From Pseudomonas sp. BBP2017 (lineage in GTDB: Bacteria > Pseudomonadota > Gammaproteobacteria > Pseudomonadales > Pseudomonadaceae), in assembly GCF_003024385.1 (NCBI RefSeq), contig NZ_PVZN01000007.1, positions 62,001 to 126,000 of the forward strand: a stretch of 64,000 bases of DNA, read 5' to 3'. The translations under genes and the position numbers were made by a program. How positions within the stretch are numbered: the first letter of the stretch is position 1; each line of letters starts with the position of its first letter. Shown in pieces: positions 48,761 through 59,177 of the stretch. Below the pieces are notes generated by a model. The model had not been told where the DNA came from, ran no database searches, and saw only the letters and a list, made by a program, of their open reading frames with translations.

Positions 48761-49690
48761 TCAGCGCACTGCGCTGACACCATCAAGGGTGGAGAACGAA
48801 GTGTCCTTGGCCGTCAGCAGGAAGTCGCGCATGTACGGCGCATCGAGCATATCGGTGCGCACTGCCGCATACAGGGTGGCGAACAGGCCTTTCTCGCCCA
48901 GGCGCTTACCTTTTACGTAGCCGCGTGAACTGTACTCGTGCAGGGCCCAGTGCGGCATGCCGCAGACGCCGCGGCCGCTGGCCACCAACTGCATCATCAT
49001 CACCGTCAGTTCCGCCGTGCGTACCTGTGCCGGTTCGACATCGGCGGGCTCGAGGAAACGGGTGAAGATATCCAGGCGATCGCGTTCCACCGGGTAGGTG
49101 ATCAGCGTCTCACAGGCGAGGTCGTCGGGCACGATGTAGGGCTTGCTGGCCAGCGGGTGCTGATTGGCCACCGCGAGCATGGCTTCGTAGGTGAACAGCG
49201 GTACATAGGTCAGGCCTGCCAGCTCCTGCGGGTCGGATGTCACCACCAGATCCAGGTCGCCGCGAGCCAGGGCCGGCAGCGGGGCAAACGCGAAGCCTGA
49301 GGCCAGGTCCAGCTCGACTTCTGGCCAGGCGTCGCGGAACTGGTCGATGGTCGGCATCAGCCACTGGAAACAGCTGTGGCACTCGATGGCCATGTGCAGA
49401 CGCCCGGCGGTACCACCGGCCAGGCGCGCGATGTCGCGTTCGGCGCCGCGCAGCAAGGGCAGGGTGGCATCGGCCAGTTGCAGCAAGCGCAGGCCGGCGC
49501 TGGTGAAGCGGATCGGCTTGGTCTTGCGCATGAACAGCTGCATCCCCAGGCGCTCTTCCAGCTCTTTGAACTGGTGGGACAGTGCCGACTGGGTCAGGTG
49601 CAGCCGTTCAGCGGCTTCTACCAGGCTGTCGGCTTCGCGCAGGGCGTGCAGGGTTTTCAGGTGGCGAATTTCCAGCACCAGGTGCTCCAT
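48761..49690 (-). CDS. metR: LysR-type regulator MetR
   Basis: MetR activates methionine-synthesis genes and uses homocysteine as co-activator. The 309-residue protein has the MetR-specific N-terminus LEIRHLKTLHALREADSLVEAAERLHLTQSALSHQFKELEERLG (winged helix-turn-helix), followed by the effector-binding domain. ATG 49690 is the natural start, and a longer open frame upstream crosses the metE gene and is not used. It is divergent from metE, the usual MetR target, with a TGAG-N5-CTCA site between them. Confidence 0.93.
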   Translation of the reverse strand: MEHLVLEIRHLKTLHALREADSLVEAAERLHLTQSALSHQFKELEERLGMQLFMRKTKPIRFTSAGLRLLQLADATLPLLRGAERDIARLAGGTAGRLHMAIECHSCFQWLMPTIDQFRDAWPEVELDLASGFAFAPLPALARGDLDLVVTSDPQELAGLTYVPLFTYEAMLAVANQHPLASKPYIVPDDLACETLITYPVERDRLDIFTRFLEPADVEPAQVRTAELTVMMMQLVASGRGVCGMPHWALHEYSSRGYVKGKRLGEKGLFATLYAAVRTDMLDAPYMRDFLLTAKDTSFSTLDGVSAVR

Positions 49691-49720
49691 GAGTAAATTT
49701 TGAGATGAACACGAATTTAT

Positions 49721-49733
49721 TGAGTTTGTCTCA
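49721..49733. promoter_or_regulatory. Probable MetR-binding site
   Basis: TGAGTTTGTCTCA is an inverted repeat of TGAG/CTCA with five bases between, close to the MetR consensus TGAA-N5-TTCA. It lies in the 96-bp region between the divergent metR and metE genes. TTGTCT and GACAAT, 18 bases apart, may be the metE promoter. Confidence 0.5.
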
Positions 49734-49786
49734 TATTGCCCTGTCTGTCGACAATAGCGCCATCTTTTACTGGGAGCACGACAGTC

Positions 49787-52096
49787 ATGGCATTGGCCCA
49801 CAACCTTGGTTTTCCGCGCATTGGCGCTGACCGCGAATTGAAAAAAGCACAAGAAGCCTACTGGAAGGGCGATATCGACCAAACCGGTCTGCAGGCGGTA
49901 GGGCGTGAGCTGCGTGCCCGCCACTGGCAGCTGCAAAAGGATGCTGGTATCGAGTTGCTGCCGGTCGGTGATTTTGCCTGGTACGACCAGGTCTTGAGCC
50001 ACTCGCTGACTTTCGGTGCGATTCCCGAACGTTTCGCCAAGAGCCTGGGCAGCAATGGCTTGCCGACCCTCGATACCCTGTTCGCTATGGCCCGTGGTGC
50101 CAGCACCTGCTGTGGTGGCGAGCACGGCCAGGCGCAATATGCCCAAGAGCTGACCAAGTGGTTCGACACCAACTATCACTACCTGGTGCCGGAGTTCAGC
50201 GCCGACCAGTGCTTTTTGCTCAGCTGGGAACAGCTGTTCGACGAAGTCGCCGAAGCACAGGCCCTCGGCCACGCGGTCAAACCGGTACTGATCGGACCAT
50301 TGACCTACTTGTGGCTGGGCAAGGCCAAGGGTGCTGAATTCGACAAGCTTGACCTGTTGGAGCGGCTGTTGCCGGTCTACGGTGAAATCCTCAGCCGCCT
50401 GGCGCGCCAGGGGGTGGAATGGGTGCAGATCGATGAGCCGATCCTCGGTCTGGATTTGCCTCAAGAGTGGAAGAACGCTTTCGAACGCGCCTATCACATC
50501 CTGCAGTACTCGCCGTTGAAGAAGCTGGTGGCGACCTACTTCAGTGGTCTGGAAGACAACCTTGGCCTGGCCGTCGGCCTGCCGGTGGACGGCCTGCACA
50601 TCGACCTGGTACGTGCCCCGGAGCAACTGCCAGCGGTGCTCGACCGCCTGCCCACTTACAAAGTGCTGTCGCTGGGCGTGGTCAACGGTCGCAACGTCTG
50701 GCGCTGCGATCTGGACAAGGCGCTGGAACAGTTGCACCAGGCTAAACAACGTTTCGGCGCCAATCTCTGGGTTGCCGGTTCCTGCTCGTTGCTGCACAGC
50801 CCGGTAGACCTGGCGCGGGAAGATAAACTCGATGCTGAACTGAAAAGCTGGCTAGCGTTCGCGGTGCAGAAGTGTGACGAAATTGCTGTGCTGGCCAAGG
50901 CCCTGGAGGCACCTCACCTGCCAGGCGTACAAAACGCTCTGGCCAGCAGCCGCGCCGTGCAGCACAGCCGCAGCCAGTCGCCGCGTATCCATAAGCCTGA
51001 AGTCCAGGCGCGTCTGGCAGCGGTTACCGCCGCGGATAGCCAACGCCAGTCGGCTTTTGCCCAACGTATCGAAGCCCAGCGCCAGCGCTTGCAACTGCCG
51101 GCTTTCCCGACCACGACCATTGGCTCGTTCCCGCAGACCTCGGCGATCCGTCTGGCACGCCAGGCTTACAAGCAGGGCAAGCTATCGGCCAACGACTATA
51201 CCGACGCGATGCACAGCGAGATCCGCCACGCCGTGAAGATACAGGAGCGTCTTGGCCTGGACGTGCTGGTGCACGGCGAAGCCGAGCGCAACGACATGGT
51301 CGAGTATTTTGCCGAACAACTGGATGGCTACAGCTTCACCCGATTCGGCTGGGTGCAGAGTTATGGCTCGCGCTGCGTCAAACCGGCGATCATCTACGGC
51401 GACTTGAGCCGTCCTCAGCCGATGACCGTGGCCTGGATCGAGTATGCCCAGCGTTTGACCAGCAAGGTCATGAAAGGCATGTTGACGGGGCCGGTGACCA
51501 TGCTGATGTGGTCGTTCCCCCGTGAAGACGTGTCGCGCAAGGCACAGGCCGAGCAGCTGGCCCTGGCTATCCGTGATGAGGTACAGGACCTGGAAGCGGC
51601 CGGCATCAAGATCGTGCAGATCGATGAAGCGGCTTTCCGCGAAGGTCTACCGCTGCGCCGGGCGCAATGGCAGGCTTACCTGGACTGGGCGGTGGAAGCC
51701 TTCCGTTTGTGCTCCAGTGGCGTACGTGATGAAACCCAGATTCATACGCACATGTGCTACAGCGAGTTCAACGACGTGATCGAAGCCATCGCGGCGATGG
51801 ATGCCGACGTGATTACGATTGAGACTTCGCGTTCGGACATGGAGCTGCTGGAGGCCTTCAAAGCCTTCGACTACCCCAACGACATCGGCCCGGGTGTGTA
51901 CGACATCCACTCGCCGCGAGTGCCGGACACCGCCGAAATGGTCAAGTTGATGAGCAAGGCGGTCAAGCGTATCCCGGCCGAGCGCCTGTGGGTCAACCCC
52001 GATTGTGGCCTGAAGACCCGGGCCTGGCCGGAGACCGAGGCGGCGCTGGTGAACATGGTGGCGGCTGCCCGGCAACTGCGTAGCGAACTGGCCTGA
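49787..52096 (+). CDS. metE: Cobalamin-independent methionine synthase
   Basis: MetE transfers the methyl group of 5-methyltetrahydropteroyl-triglutamate to homocysteine. The 769-residue protein has the two homologous barrels: the N-terminal [20 protein letters not shown], and the C-terminal catalytic half with THMCYSEF and NPDCGLKTR, which hold the zinc-binding His and Cys residues. GGGAG ten bases upstream supports ATG 49787, 17 codons inside the open frame. The enzyme lets the cell make methionine without vitamin B12. Confidence 0.97.
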   Translation: MALAHNLGFPRIGADRELKKAQEAYWKGDIDQTGLQAVGRELRARHWQLQKDAGIELLPVGDFAWYDQVLSHSLTFGAIPERFAKSLGSNGLPTLDTLFAMARGASTCCGGEHGQAQYAQELTKWFDTNYHYLVPEFSADQCFLLSWEQLFDEVAEAQALGHAVKPVLIGPLTYLWLGKAKGAEFDKLDLLERLLPVYGEILSRLARQGVEWVQIDEPILGLDLPQEWKNAFERAYHILQYSPLKKLVATYFSGLEDNLGLAVGLPVDGLHIDLVRAPEQLPAVLDRLPTYKVLSLGVVNGRNVWRCDLDKALEQLHQAKQRFGANLWVAGSCSLLHSPVDLAREDKLDAELKSWLAFAVQKCDEIAVLAKALEAPHLPGVQNALASSRAVQHSRSQSPRIHKPEVQARLAAVTAADSQRQSAFAQRIEAQRQRLQLPAFPTTTIGSFPQTSAIRLARQAYKQGKLSANDYTDAMHSEIRHAVKIQERLGLDVLVHGEAERNDMVEYFAEQLDGYSFTRFGWVQSYGSRCVKPAIIYGDLSRPQPMTVAWIEYAQRLTSKVMKGMLTGPVTMLMWSFPREDVSRKAQAEQLALAIRDEVQDLEAAGIKIVQIDEAAFREGLPLRRAQWQAYLDWAVEAFRLCSSGVRDETQIHTHMCYSEFNDVIEAIAAMDADVITIETSRSDMELLEAFKAFDYPNDIGPGVYDIHSPRVPDTAEMVKLMSKAVKRIPAERLWVNPDCGLKTRAWPETEAALVNMVAAARQLRSELA

Positions 52097-52107
52097 AGTA
52101 AGTAACA

Positions 52108-52157
52108 TCGCGGGGCAAGCCCACAGTACATTCTGTGGGAGCGGGCTTGCCCCGCGA
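52108..52157. repeat. REP palindrome pair (REPIN)
   Basis: TCGCGGGGCAAGC and GCTTGCCCCGCGA flank CCACAG-TACATT-CTGTGG. It begins 12 bp after the metE stop and may act as its terminator. Confidence 0.88.
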
Positions 52158-52279
52158 CAACGCATGATGCTGACCGCTCAGCGAGTGTCATCAAACGGTC
52201 ACGGTTTTGTGGCAGCGCGCTCTCATGAAAGTCATCAGACTCTCGCTCTACTGGGGATTTGCATTCTGGTGTTTCTTCC

Positions 52280-53272
52280 ATGCGGGCATTTTGGTTTTTT
52301 CTGGCGCTGATCGGCGCTTTACCTTCTTTTGCGGCGTCGCGTTGCGACATCAACGTGGCCACCGAACACGTCGAGGTTGCACAACTGAATCTGGCTTACC
52401 AAAGCATCGGTCGTGACTCGGATCCAGCTTTGTTATTGGTCATGGGCCTCGGTGGCCAGTTGATCCATTGGCCCGATGAAGTGGTGGTTGCCTTGTGCCA
52501 ACAAGGCTTTCGGGTGATTCGCTACGACAACCGCGACGTTGGCCTGACCCGTTGGCGCCAGGCACCGGCCAGCGCCAACCTGACCTACCAGGTGCTGCGT
52601 TACAAGCTCGGCTTGTCGGTGGCCGCACCCTATAGTCTCAACGACATGGCTGAAGATGGCCTGGGGCTGATGGATGCCCTGCGCGTCGAACGCTTCCATG
52701 TCCTCGGGGTGAGCATGGGCGGGATGATTGCCCAGCATATGGCGGCAGTGGCCCCGGAGCGGGTCGAAAGCCTGACCTTGATCATGTCCAGTTCCGGTGC
52801 TCAGGGCCTGCCGACACCTAGCCCAGCGTTGGTGCAGTTGCTGGCACGGCGCGAGGCGCCGAACCGCGAAGCGGCCCTGGAGCAACAGGCTGACCTGCTG
52901 GCAGCCCTGGGCAGTCCACAGGTCGAGGATGATCGTCAGGTGCTGTTGCAGCAGGCCGCGCAATCCTATGACCGGGCTTTTAACCCGGAAGGCGTCGAAC
53001 GCCAGATCATGGCCATTCTTGCCGAGCCGAGTCGGGTCGAGCTGCTTGACAGCCTGCGCCTGCCGACGCTGGTGGTGCATGGCACTGCCGATCCGCTATT
53101 GCCGGTGATGCATGGCGTGCACCTGGCTGCGCACATCCAGGGGAGTCAGTTGAAATTGATTCCGGGTCTGGCCCATCGCTTTCAGGAACAGTTCAAGGTG
53201 CCTTTGCTGGCGGCCGTGCTGCCTTATCTTGCAACGCAACGGCTGACCGATGTCCATTTGGCTGTGTACTGA
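52280..53272 (+). CDS. Secreted alpha/beta hydrolase
   Basis: This 330-residue protein has a signal peptide ([19 protein letters not shown]) and an alpha/beta hydrolase fold with LLVMGLGGQ (oxyanion region), the nucleophile elbow [11 protein letters not shown], the acid in [11 protein letters not shown] and the late His in LAHRF. The catalytic triad Ser, Asp, His is therefore complete. The substrate is unknown. It could be an ester or lactone. It lies after metE and is convergent with glpM, with only four bases between the stop codons. Confidence 0.85.
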   Translation: MRAFWFFLALIGALPSFAASRCDINVATEHVEVAQLNLAYQSIGRDSDPALLLVMGLGGQLIHWPDEVVVALCQQGFRVIRYDNRDVGLTRWRQAPASANLTYQVLRYKLGLSVAAPYSLNDMAEDGLGLMDALRVERFHVLGVSMGGMIAQHMAAVAPERVESLTLIMSSSGAQGLPTPSPALVQLLARREAPNREAALEQQADLLAALGSPQVEDDRQVLLQQAAQSYDRAFNPEGVERQIMAILAEPSRVELLDSLRLPTLVVHGTADPLLPVMHGVHLAAHIQGSQLKLIPGLAHRFQEQFKVPLLAAVLPYLATQRLTDVHLAVY

Positions 53273-53276
53273 TCCT

Positions 53277-53612
53277 TCAGTGCAACTTCACCCAGACACT
53301 GACCAGCACTGTCGCCGCCACCAGCCAGGCCACTGCTGCCAGCGCCAGCGACAGCTCCAGGCGCATGCGGTCCACCAGTACATACAGGGCCGCCAGGTAG
53401 ACAAAGTAGGGGATGATCGACCACATGCCGAACAGGATGGTGGTCTTCAAGTCCTCCAGTGAGCGGCCTTTGCCGACGATGTAGTGGGCAATCAGGGCGA
53501 AGGTCGGAAACAGCGGGACCAGCCCGGCGATGTAGTAGTTACGGGTTTTCGCCAGCGCGGCAAGAATCACCACCACGGCCGCGCCGAGGCAGGCTTTGAG
53601 TATCAGGTCCAC
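53277..53612 (-). CDS. glpM: GlpM-family inner-membrane protein
   Basis: This 111-residue protein with four predicted membrane helices contains AKTRNYYIAGLVPLFPTFALIAHYIVG and GMWSIIPYFVYL, very close to E. coli and Pseudomonas GlpM. GlpM was first described beside glpD and affects alginate production. The molecular role is unknown. Here it sits downstream of aauR, 24 bp away, and about 7 kb from glpD. Confidence 0.9.
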   Translation of the reverse strand: MDLILKACLGAAVVVILAALAKTRNYYIAGLVPLFPTFALIAHYIVGKGRSLEDLKTTILFGMWSIIPYFVYLAALYVLVDRMRLELSLALAAVAWLVAATVLVSVWVKLH

Positions 53613-53636
53613 GTGCTTTCTCGTGTTGTCGGCCGG

Positions 53637-54962
53637 TCAACCCAGGCCATATTTCTTCACTTTGTCGAACAGGGTGGTCTTGGCCATGCCCAGCTCCTGG
53701 CTGGCCTGGCTGAGGTTGCCGCCGGTGCGTTGCAAGGCCTCGCTGAGCAGGTTGCGCTCGAAGGCCTCGACCGCCTCGGCAAAGCCCAGGCCCTGATTGG
53801 CGCTGGCGCCGGTTTTCTTGAAGGTTGGCAGGCCCAGGGCATAGCGCTCGGCAACGTTGCGCAGTTCACGTACGTTGCCCGGCCAGTCGTGGGCCATCAG
53901 GCGTGACAGGGTCTGGCTGTCCAGTTGCGGGACTTCGCGATCGAAGCGCAATGACGACAGCTGCAGAAAGTGTTCGAACAGTTGCAGGATGTCTTCACGA
54001 CGTTCGCGCAGCGGTGGCAGTTCCAGGGTGACAACGTTGAGGCGGTAGTACAGGTCACTGCGGAACTGCCCGCTCTTGCCGAGGGCGTCGAGGTCGGACT
54101 TGGTCGCGGCAATCACCCGGCAATCCACGGCAATGCTCTGGTTCGAACCCAGACGCTCGAGGGTCCGCTCCTGTAACACACGCAGCAGTTTGATCTGCAG
54201 GTTGATCGGCATGCTTTCGACTTCGTCGAGGAACAGCGTGCCGCCATTGGCATGCTCGATCTTGCCGATGCGACGCTTGCCCGCGCCGGTAAAGGCGTTG
54301 GCCTCGTGGCCGAAGATTTCGCTTTCGAACAGGTTCTCAGGCAGGCCGCCACAGTTCAAGGCGACGAAGGGTTGGCCCTGGCGGCGGCTGAAGTCGTGCA
54401 GACAGCGGGCAACCAGCTCTTTACCGGTCCCGGTCTCGCCTTCGATCAGGACGTTGGCCGAAGTGTCGGCGACGTTGGCGATCAGTTCACGCAGGTTCTG
54501 CATCACTGGCGAACGGCCGATGATCCGGCCTTCCAGGGTGCTTTGCTCGGCCAGCTGCCGGCGCAAGGCGAACACCTCTCGCGACAGCCCGCGTTGTTCC
54601 AGGGCGCGGCGCACCACTTCGACCAGGCGTTCCGGGGCGAAAGGTTTTTCCATGAAGTCGTAGGCGCCGTTGCGCATGGCGCCGACGGCCATGTCGATAT
54701 CGCCATGGCCGGTGATCAGCACCACGGGCAGGCTGCTGTCACGGGCCTTGAGCCGACTCAGCAACTCCAGGCCATCGATGCCAGGCAAGCGAATGTCGCT
54801 GACCACGATCCCGGCGAAGTCATCACCGATGCGTTGCAGGGCTTCTTCGGCGCTGCCAACACCTTCACAGGCGATGTCTTCCAGCGCCAGGGCCTGCTGG
54901 CAGCCGAGCAGCACATGCGGGTCGTCTTCGACGATCAGGACGGTAAGGGGCGCTTGGTTCAT
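53637..54962 (-). CDS. aauR: Sigma-54-dependent response regulator AauR
   Basis: AauR, with AauS, activates uptake and use of glutamate and aspartate. The 441-residue protein has a receiver domain with Asp56 (VVSDIRLPGIDG), an AAA+ domain with Walker A GETGTGKE, and a Fis-type helix-turn-helix ending AKTTLFDKVKKYGL. The sigma-54 contact loop reads NAFTGA rather than GAFTGA. Its start overlaps the aauS stop by four bases. Its probable binding site, TTCGG-N4-CCGAA, is found upstream of aatJ. Confidence 0.93.
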   Translation of the reverse strand: MNQAPLTVLIVEDDPHVLLGCQQALALEDIACEGVGSAEEALQRIGDDFAGIVVSDIRLPGIDGLELLSRLKARDSSLPVVLITGHGDIDMAVGAMRNGAYDFMEKPFAPERLVEVVRRALEQRGLSREVFALRRQLAEQSTLEGRIIGRSPVMQNLRELIANVADTSANVLIEGETGTGKELVARCLHDFSRRQGQPFVALNCGGLPENLFESEIFGHEANAFTGAGKRRIGKIEHANGGTLFLDEVESMPINLQIKLLRVLQERTLERLGSNQSIAVDCRVIAATKSDLDALGKSGQFRSDLYYRLNVVTLELPPLRERREDILQLFEHFLQLSSLRFDREVPQLDSQTLSRLMAHDWPGNVRELRNVAERYALGLPTFKKTGASANQGLGFAEAVEAFERNLLSEALQRTGGNLSQASQELGMAKTTLFDKVKKYGLG

Positions 54963-56869
54963 AGGGACTCGGCAGATTCTGTAGGGGCATTGACCAAGGG
55001 CAGGGCGAGGACGAACGCCGTGCCGCCACTGGCGGGGTGCTCGACACTCAGGCTGCCCTTGGCTGCGGCGGCGAGGCTGGCGGAAAGGGTCAGGCCCAGG
55101 CCCAGGCCATGCTCTCCCGGCTTGGTGGTGAAAAACGGTTCGAACAGGTGCTTGCGGGCCTCATCATCGATGCCATGGCCATTGTCGCGCACCCGCAGGC
55201 GATACTTGTCGCCTTGCCGCTGGCCTTCCAGCCACAGCTCGGGCAGCGGTTGCGCGGCCATGGCGTCGAGGGCGTTGCCGATCAGGTTGACCAGGATCTG
55301 TTCCAGGCGGGTCTGATCGATCGCCAGTTGCTGGTCGTCGAACTGGTTGTTCAGTTTCAGGTGGCAGCCAGCGATACGGTTGCTCAGCACTTGCAGACTG
55401 GCATCCACCGCCTTGGCCAGCGAGGCCTGGCCGCTGTCGTCACCGCGTCGGGCAAAGGAGCGCAAGCTCGCGGTGATCCGGCCCATGCGGTCGATCAGCT
55501 CGTTCATGGTACGCAGGTTGGTGCTGGCGGTTTCCAGGGCGCCGCGCTCGAGAAAGCGCACGGTGTTGCCCGACAGCGTACGCAGCGCCGCCAGCGGTTG
55601 GTTCAGTTCATGGGCGATGCTGGTGGACATCTGGCCGATGGCCGCAAGTTTTCCGGCCTGAACCAGTTCGTCCTGGGCATGGCGCAGGGTCTGCTCGGCT
55701 TGCCGGCGCTCACGGATCTGCCCCTTGAGGCGTTCGTTGCTGGCACGCAAATCGGCTGTACGCTCGGTGATCTTGCGTTCCAGCTGACTGTTGGCTTCTT
55801 CGAGTGCCTCACGGGCGGCCAGGCGGGTGGCGATGACCTTGCGCCGCTCGTTCCAGGCAATCAGCACAATGGCCAGCAGGGCAAAAGCCACGGCGACCAG
55901 GACGCCCTGGATGATCGACTCGCGGCGCAGGTCTTGCAGTGGCGTGAGCAGGGTGAAATGCCACGGCGTATCGTGCAGGCGCCGGGTCTGGGCCAGGTAG
56001 GCGACTTCGCGGCGACCGTCGCCCAGCTCGGCGTTGGCCGGGAAGCTGAGTTTTTCGACGCCGTCGGCAAGTGTTTCCCGCGACAAGGGTTGCAGCTCGT
56101 TGAGCGGCCACCAGTAGTACTGCAGGCTGCGTGCGAGTTGCTCCTTGGTTTCCGGGGTCAGTGGGCGCACCGACTTGAGCCGTCGCGCCGGATCGCTGGA
56201 GAGGATGATGATGCCATTCTCGTCGCTGACAAAGGCTTCCAGGCGTGCCCGTTGCCAGCGTTCTTCCATGCTTTCCAGGCGCACCTTGATCACCGCCACG
56301 CCAATGATCTTGCCGTGTCCTTCCAGGCCATGGGCCAGGTAGTAGCCCGGCTCGCCGGTGGTACTGCCGATACCATAGAAACGTCCCGGCTGACCGCGAA
56401 CGGCGTGCTGGAAATAGGCACGGAACGACAGGTCTTCACCGAGGAAACTGTCGACATCGCGCCAGTTGCTGGTGGCCTGGACCCGGCCAGTGGTATCGAG
56501 GACAAAGATCGCCCGGCTGCGGCTGCGCCGGTTCAGGCCTTCGAGGTATTCATTGACCGTCTGGCGATGTTCGCCGTCGGGTTCGGTCAGCAGGCTGGAG
56601 ACACTGTTTTCCAGTTCCAGCAGGCTGGGCAGGTAGGTGTACTTGCTGATTTCACTCTCGACGCCGCGTGCGTGCAGCTCAAGCTGGCGCTCGCCGGATT
56701 CGCTCAAGGTGCGGATGCCGTTGTGCTCGCTGATCATGAAGCCAGCCACACCCAGGCCGATCATCAGCAGGATGATCAAAGGTGGCATCAGCAGTTGGCG
56801 GATCAAACGGGGTTTCACGGCAAGGGCAGGCTTGGCTGGGCGAAAGAGCGTGGGATCGCATTTCATCAC
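54959..56869 (-). CDS. aauS: Sensor histidine kinase AauS (DctB type)
   Basis: This 636-residue membrane kinase has spans near residues 27-47 and 322-342 enclosing a large periplasmic double-PAS-type sensor, probably for acidic amino acids. A coiled-coil linker, HisKA with SIAHELNQPLAALRTL (phospho-acceptor His), and an HATPase domain with NLIGNALDAM and GLGLGLTLS follow. It lies after aatP (66 bp) and is coupled to aauR. ATG 56866 is an alternative start. Confidence 0.92.
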   Translation of the reverse strand: MMKCDPTLFRPAKPALAVKPRLIRQLLMPPLIILLMIGLGVAGFMISEHNGIRTLSESGERQLELHARGVESEISKYTYLPSLLELENSVSSLLTEPDGEHRQTVNEYLEGLNRRSRSRAIFVLDTTGRVQATSNWRDVDSFLGEDLSFRAYFQHAVRGQPGRFYGIGSTTGEPGYYLAHGLEGHGKIIGVAVIKVRLESMEERWQRARLEAFVSDENGIIILSSDPARRLKSVRPLTPETKEQLARSLQYYWWPLNELQPLSRETLADGVEKLSFPANAELGDGRREVAYLAQTRRLHDTPWHFTLLTPLQDLRRESIIQGVLVAVAFALLAIVLIAWNERRKVIATRLAAREALEEANSQLERKITERTADLRASNERLKGQIRERRQAEQTLRHAQDELVQAGKLAAIGQMSTSIAHELNQPLAALRTLSGNTVRFLERGALETASTNLRTMNELIDRMGRITASLRSFARRGDDSGQASLAKAVDASLQVLSNRIAGCHLKLNNQFDDQQLAIDQTRLEQILVNLIGNALDAMAAQPLPELWLEGQRQGDKYRLRVRDNGHGIDDEARKHLFEPFFTTKPGEHGLGLGLTLSASLAAAAKGSLSVEHPASGGTAFVLALPLVNAPTESAESL

Positions 56870-56892
56870 AGTGGCTTTGGTACGACCAGCAT

Positions 56893-56920
56893 CCTCTGCC
56901 CGGCGTACACCGGACAGAGG
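56893..56920 (-). other. Hairpin between aatP and aauS
   Basis: CCTCTGCCCGG and CCGGACAGAGG are inverted arms with one imperfect pair around a six-base loop. It lies just after aatP on the minus strand and has no T-run, so it probably attenuates or stabilises the transporter message rather than ending it. Confidence 0.55.
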
Positions 56921-56935
56921 GGGCTGATCATCACC

Positions 56936-57670
56936 TCAGTGTTGCAGGATTTTGCTGAGGAAGTGCTGGGTACGCTCATCTCGAGCGTTCTGCTCACCGA
57001 AGAATTCCTCTTTGGTGCAGTCCTCGATGATGTTGCCCTTGTCCATGAAGATGACCCGGTTGGCGACCTTGCGAGCAAAGCCCATTTCATGGGTTACGCA
57101 CATCATGGTCATGCCTTCATGGGCCAACTGGACCATGACGTCCAGTACTTCACTGACCATTTCTGGGTCCAGTGCCGAGGTCGGTTCGTCGAACAGCATG
57201 ACGATCGGGTCCATGGCCAGGGCGCGGGCAATCGCCACACGTTGTTGCTGGCCACCAGAGAGCTGACCGGGGTGCTTTTTCGCCTGGCTGCTGAGGCCGA
57301 CGCGCTCAAGCAGCGCCAGGCCTTTCTTGGTCGCTTCCGCTTCGCTGCGACCGAGGACCTTGCGCTGGGCAATGGTCAGGTTCTCGGTGATGGTCAGGTG
57401 CGGGAACAGCTCGAAGTGCTGGAACACCATGCCGACCCGCGAGCGCAGTTTGGGCAGGTTGGTCTTGGGATCGGCGATCGAGGTGCCGTCGACGATGATG
57501 TCACCCTTCTGAAAGGGTTCCAGGGCGTTGACGCATTTGATCAGGGTCGACTTGCCCGACCCGGACGGGCCGCAAACCACCACCACTTCGCCTTTCTTGA
57601 CCTCGGTGTTGCAGTCGGTCAGAACCTGGAAGTCGCCGTACCACTTGTTGACGTTCTTGATGGAAATCAT
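56936..57670 (-). CDS. aatP: Acidic amino-acid ABC transporter ATPase AatP
   Basis: This 244-residue ATPase drives glutamate/aspartate uptake. It has Walker [11 protein letters not shown], signature [15 protein letters not shown], Walker [12 protein letters not shown] and an H-loop THEMGF. It is the last gene of the aatJQMP operon and overlaps aatM by four bases. Confidence 0.95.
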   Translation of the reverse strand: MISIKNVNKWYGDFQVLTDCNTEVKKGEVVVVCGPSGSGKSTLIKCVNALEPFQKGDIIVDGTSIADPKTNLPKLRSRVGMVFQHFELFPHLTITENLTIAQRKVLGRSEAEATKKGLALLERVGLSSQAKKHPGQLSGGQQQRVAIARALAMDPIVMLFDEPTSALDPEMVSEVLDVMVQLAHEGMTMMCVTHEMGFARKVANRVIFMDKGNIIEDCTKEEFFGEQNARDERTQHFLSKILQH

Positions 57671-58332
57671 ACGGTTATCCTTTTCTGCAGACGCTTGACC
57701 AGGAAGGAAGCGGAGAAGCTGATGACAAAGTAGACAACGCCGGCGAAGACCAGGAACTCGTTGGAGCGCCCGATGATGTCGCCACTGGCACGTGCCGAGT
57801 TGAGGAAGTCGACCAGGCCGACGGTGTAGACCAGCGAGGTGTCCTGGAACAGGATGATGCTCTGCTGCAACAGCAGCGGGGTCATCTTGCGAAACGCCTG
57901 GGGCAGGATGATCAGACGCATGGTCTGGCCGTAGGTCATGCCCAGGGCTTGTGCCGCGCCCATCTGGCCCTTGGAGATCGACTGCACACCGGCGCGGACG
58001 ATTTCACAAAAGTACGCCGCCTCGAACATCATGAACGCCACGACGCAGGAGGTGAAGGCACCGATCGGCGTGTCTTCGCCAGTGATCCAGCGCAGCACGA
58101 AAGGCACCGCCAGGTAGAACCAGGTGATCACCAGCAGCAGCGGGATGGAACGGAAGTAGTTGACGTAGACGCCAGCGATATTCGCCAGCAGCTTGTTCGA
58201 CGACAGTCGCATCAACGCCAGGATAGTTCCGAGCACGATGCCGCCGACCACGCCCATGACCATCAGTTGCAAGGTCATGACCATGCCGTTCCACAGGCCC
58301 GGCAGGGCAGGGATGATTCCACTGAAGTCCAT
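57667..58332 (-). CDS. aatM: Acidic amino-acid ABC transporter permease AatM
   Basis: This 221-residue inner-membrane permease of the HisMQ family has about five spans and the EAA loop ([37 protein letters not shown]) that contacts the ATPase. It starts within the TAATG junction with aatQ (one-base overlap) and ends over the start of aatP, so translation is coupled. Confidence 0.94.
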   Translation of the reverse strand: MDFSGIIPALPGLWNGMVMTLQLMVMGVVGGIVLGTILALMRLSSNKLLANIAGVYVNYFRSIPLLLVITWFYLAVPFVLRWITGEDTPIGAFTSCVVAFMMFEAAYFCEIVRAGVQSISKGQMGAAQALGMTYGQTMRLIILPQAFRKMTPLLLQQSIILFQDTSLVYTVGLVDFLNSARASGDIIGRSNEFLVFAGVVYFVISFSASFLVKRLQKRITV

Positions 58333-59078
58333 TATTTACCCCCCACGGAGATCAGGCCGGGCACCGCGACTTTCTTCTCGATCATGCGCATCAGCAGCAT
58401 CAGGCCCATGTTCAGGGTGAAGTAGATCAAGGTTGCCAGGGTGAAGGCTTCAAACAGGTTGGCCGAGAACTCGGCGGTCTGTTTGGTCTGTGCCAGCAGC
58501 TCCATCAGGCCGATCAGCGAGGCCACTGAGGAGTTCTTGAACACGTTCAAGAATTCCGAGGTAAGCGGCGGAATGATGATCCGGTAGGCTTGCGGCAGCA
58601 GCACGTTCCAGTAAATCTGCGGCAGGCTGAAACCCATGGCGCGGGCGGCGGCTTCCTGGCCACGCGGCAGCGCCTGGATACCGGTGCGCACTTGTTCGCA
58701 AACCCGCGCGGCGGTGAACAGGCCCAGGCAGATGACCACGCTGATCAGTGCCGAAGTGGTGGGGTTCAGATCCTGTTTGAACCATTCCTGCAAGCCCTCA
58801 GGCAGCAGGTCGGGCACCAGGAAGTACCAGATGAACAGCTGCACCAGCAGCGGCACGTTACGAAACAGTTCCACGTAGCACGTGGCAATACCCGATACCA
58901 GACGGTTCGGGACAGTACGCATAACGCCGAGTACCGAACCCAGCAGCAATGCGATGATCCAGGCGGCGATGGCAATGGCGATGGTCCAGCCCAGGCCGGT
59001 GATGTACCAGTCCAGATAGGTTTCGCTACCCACGCCGGTGGACTTGAAGAATACGCCCCAGTCCCAGTTGTAATTCAT
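58332..59078 (-). CDS. aatQ: Acidic amino-acid ABC transporter permease AatQ
   Basis: This 248-residue permease begins MNYNWDWGVFFKSTG, the usual GltJ/AatQ N-terminus. It has the EAA loop EQVRTGIQALPRGQEAAARAMGFSLPQ. It forms the membrane channel with AatM. A long hairpin lies between it and the binding-protein gene aatJ upstream. Confidence 0.94.
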   Translation of the reverse strand: MNYNWDWGVFFKSTGVGSETYLDWYITGLGWTIAIAIAAWIIALLLGSVLGVMRTVPNRLVSGIATCYVELFRNVPLLVQLFIWYFLVPDLLPEGLQEWFKQDLNPTTSALISVVICLGLFTAARVCEQVRTGIQALPRGQEAAARAMGFSLPQIYWNVLLPQAYRIIIPPLTSEFLNVFKNSSVASLIGLMELLAQTKQTAEFSANLFEAFTLATLIYFTLNMGLMLLMRMIEKKVAVPGLISVGGK

Positions 59079-59121
59079 CGGGATCTCCCCTCAGATCAGT
59101 TGTTTCACGGGCACCTTCGAG

Positions 59122-59150
59122 CATCCGAGGGCGCAAGGCGTCCTCGGATG
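59122..59150 (-). other. 13-bp hairpin between aatJ and aatQ
   Basis: CATCCGAGGGCGC and GCGTCCTCGGATG pair throughout, with one G-U, around a three-base loop. No T-run follows. Such stems often protect the binding-protein part of the message and raise its level over the permease part. Confidence 0.7.
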
Positions 59151-59177
59151 AAAGGTTAGACACTAACTAGCTGGGGA

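Noticed and set aside
49691..50797. Upstream extension of metR to a 678-residue protein
   Set aside because: The extension crosses the start of metE in antisense and is unlike any LysR regulator. ATG 49690 gives the normal length.
55037..57733. Open frame of about 898 codons on the plus strand
   Set aside because: It runs antisense to aauS and aatP, whose families are certain. Long antisense frames are expected from high-GC third positions, and its translation shows no recognisable domain.
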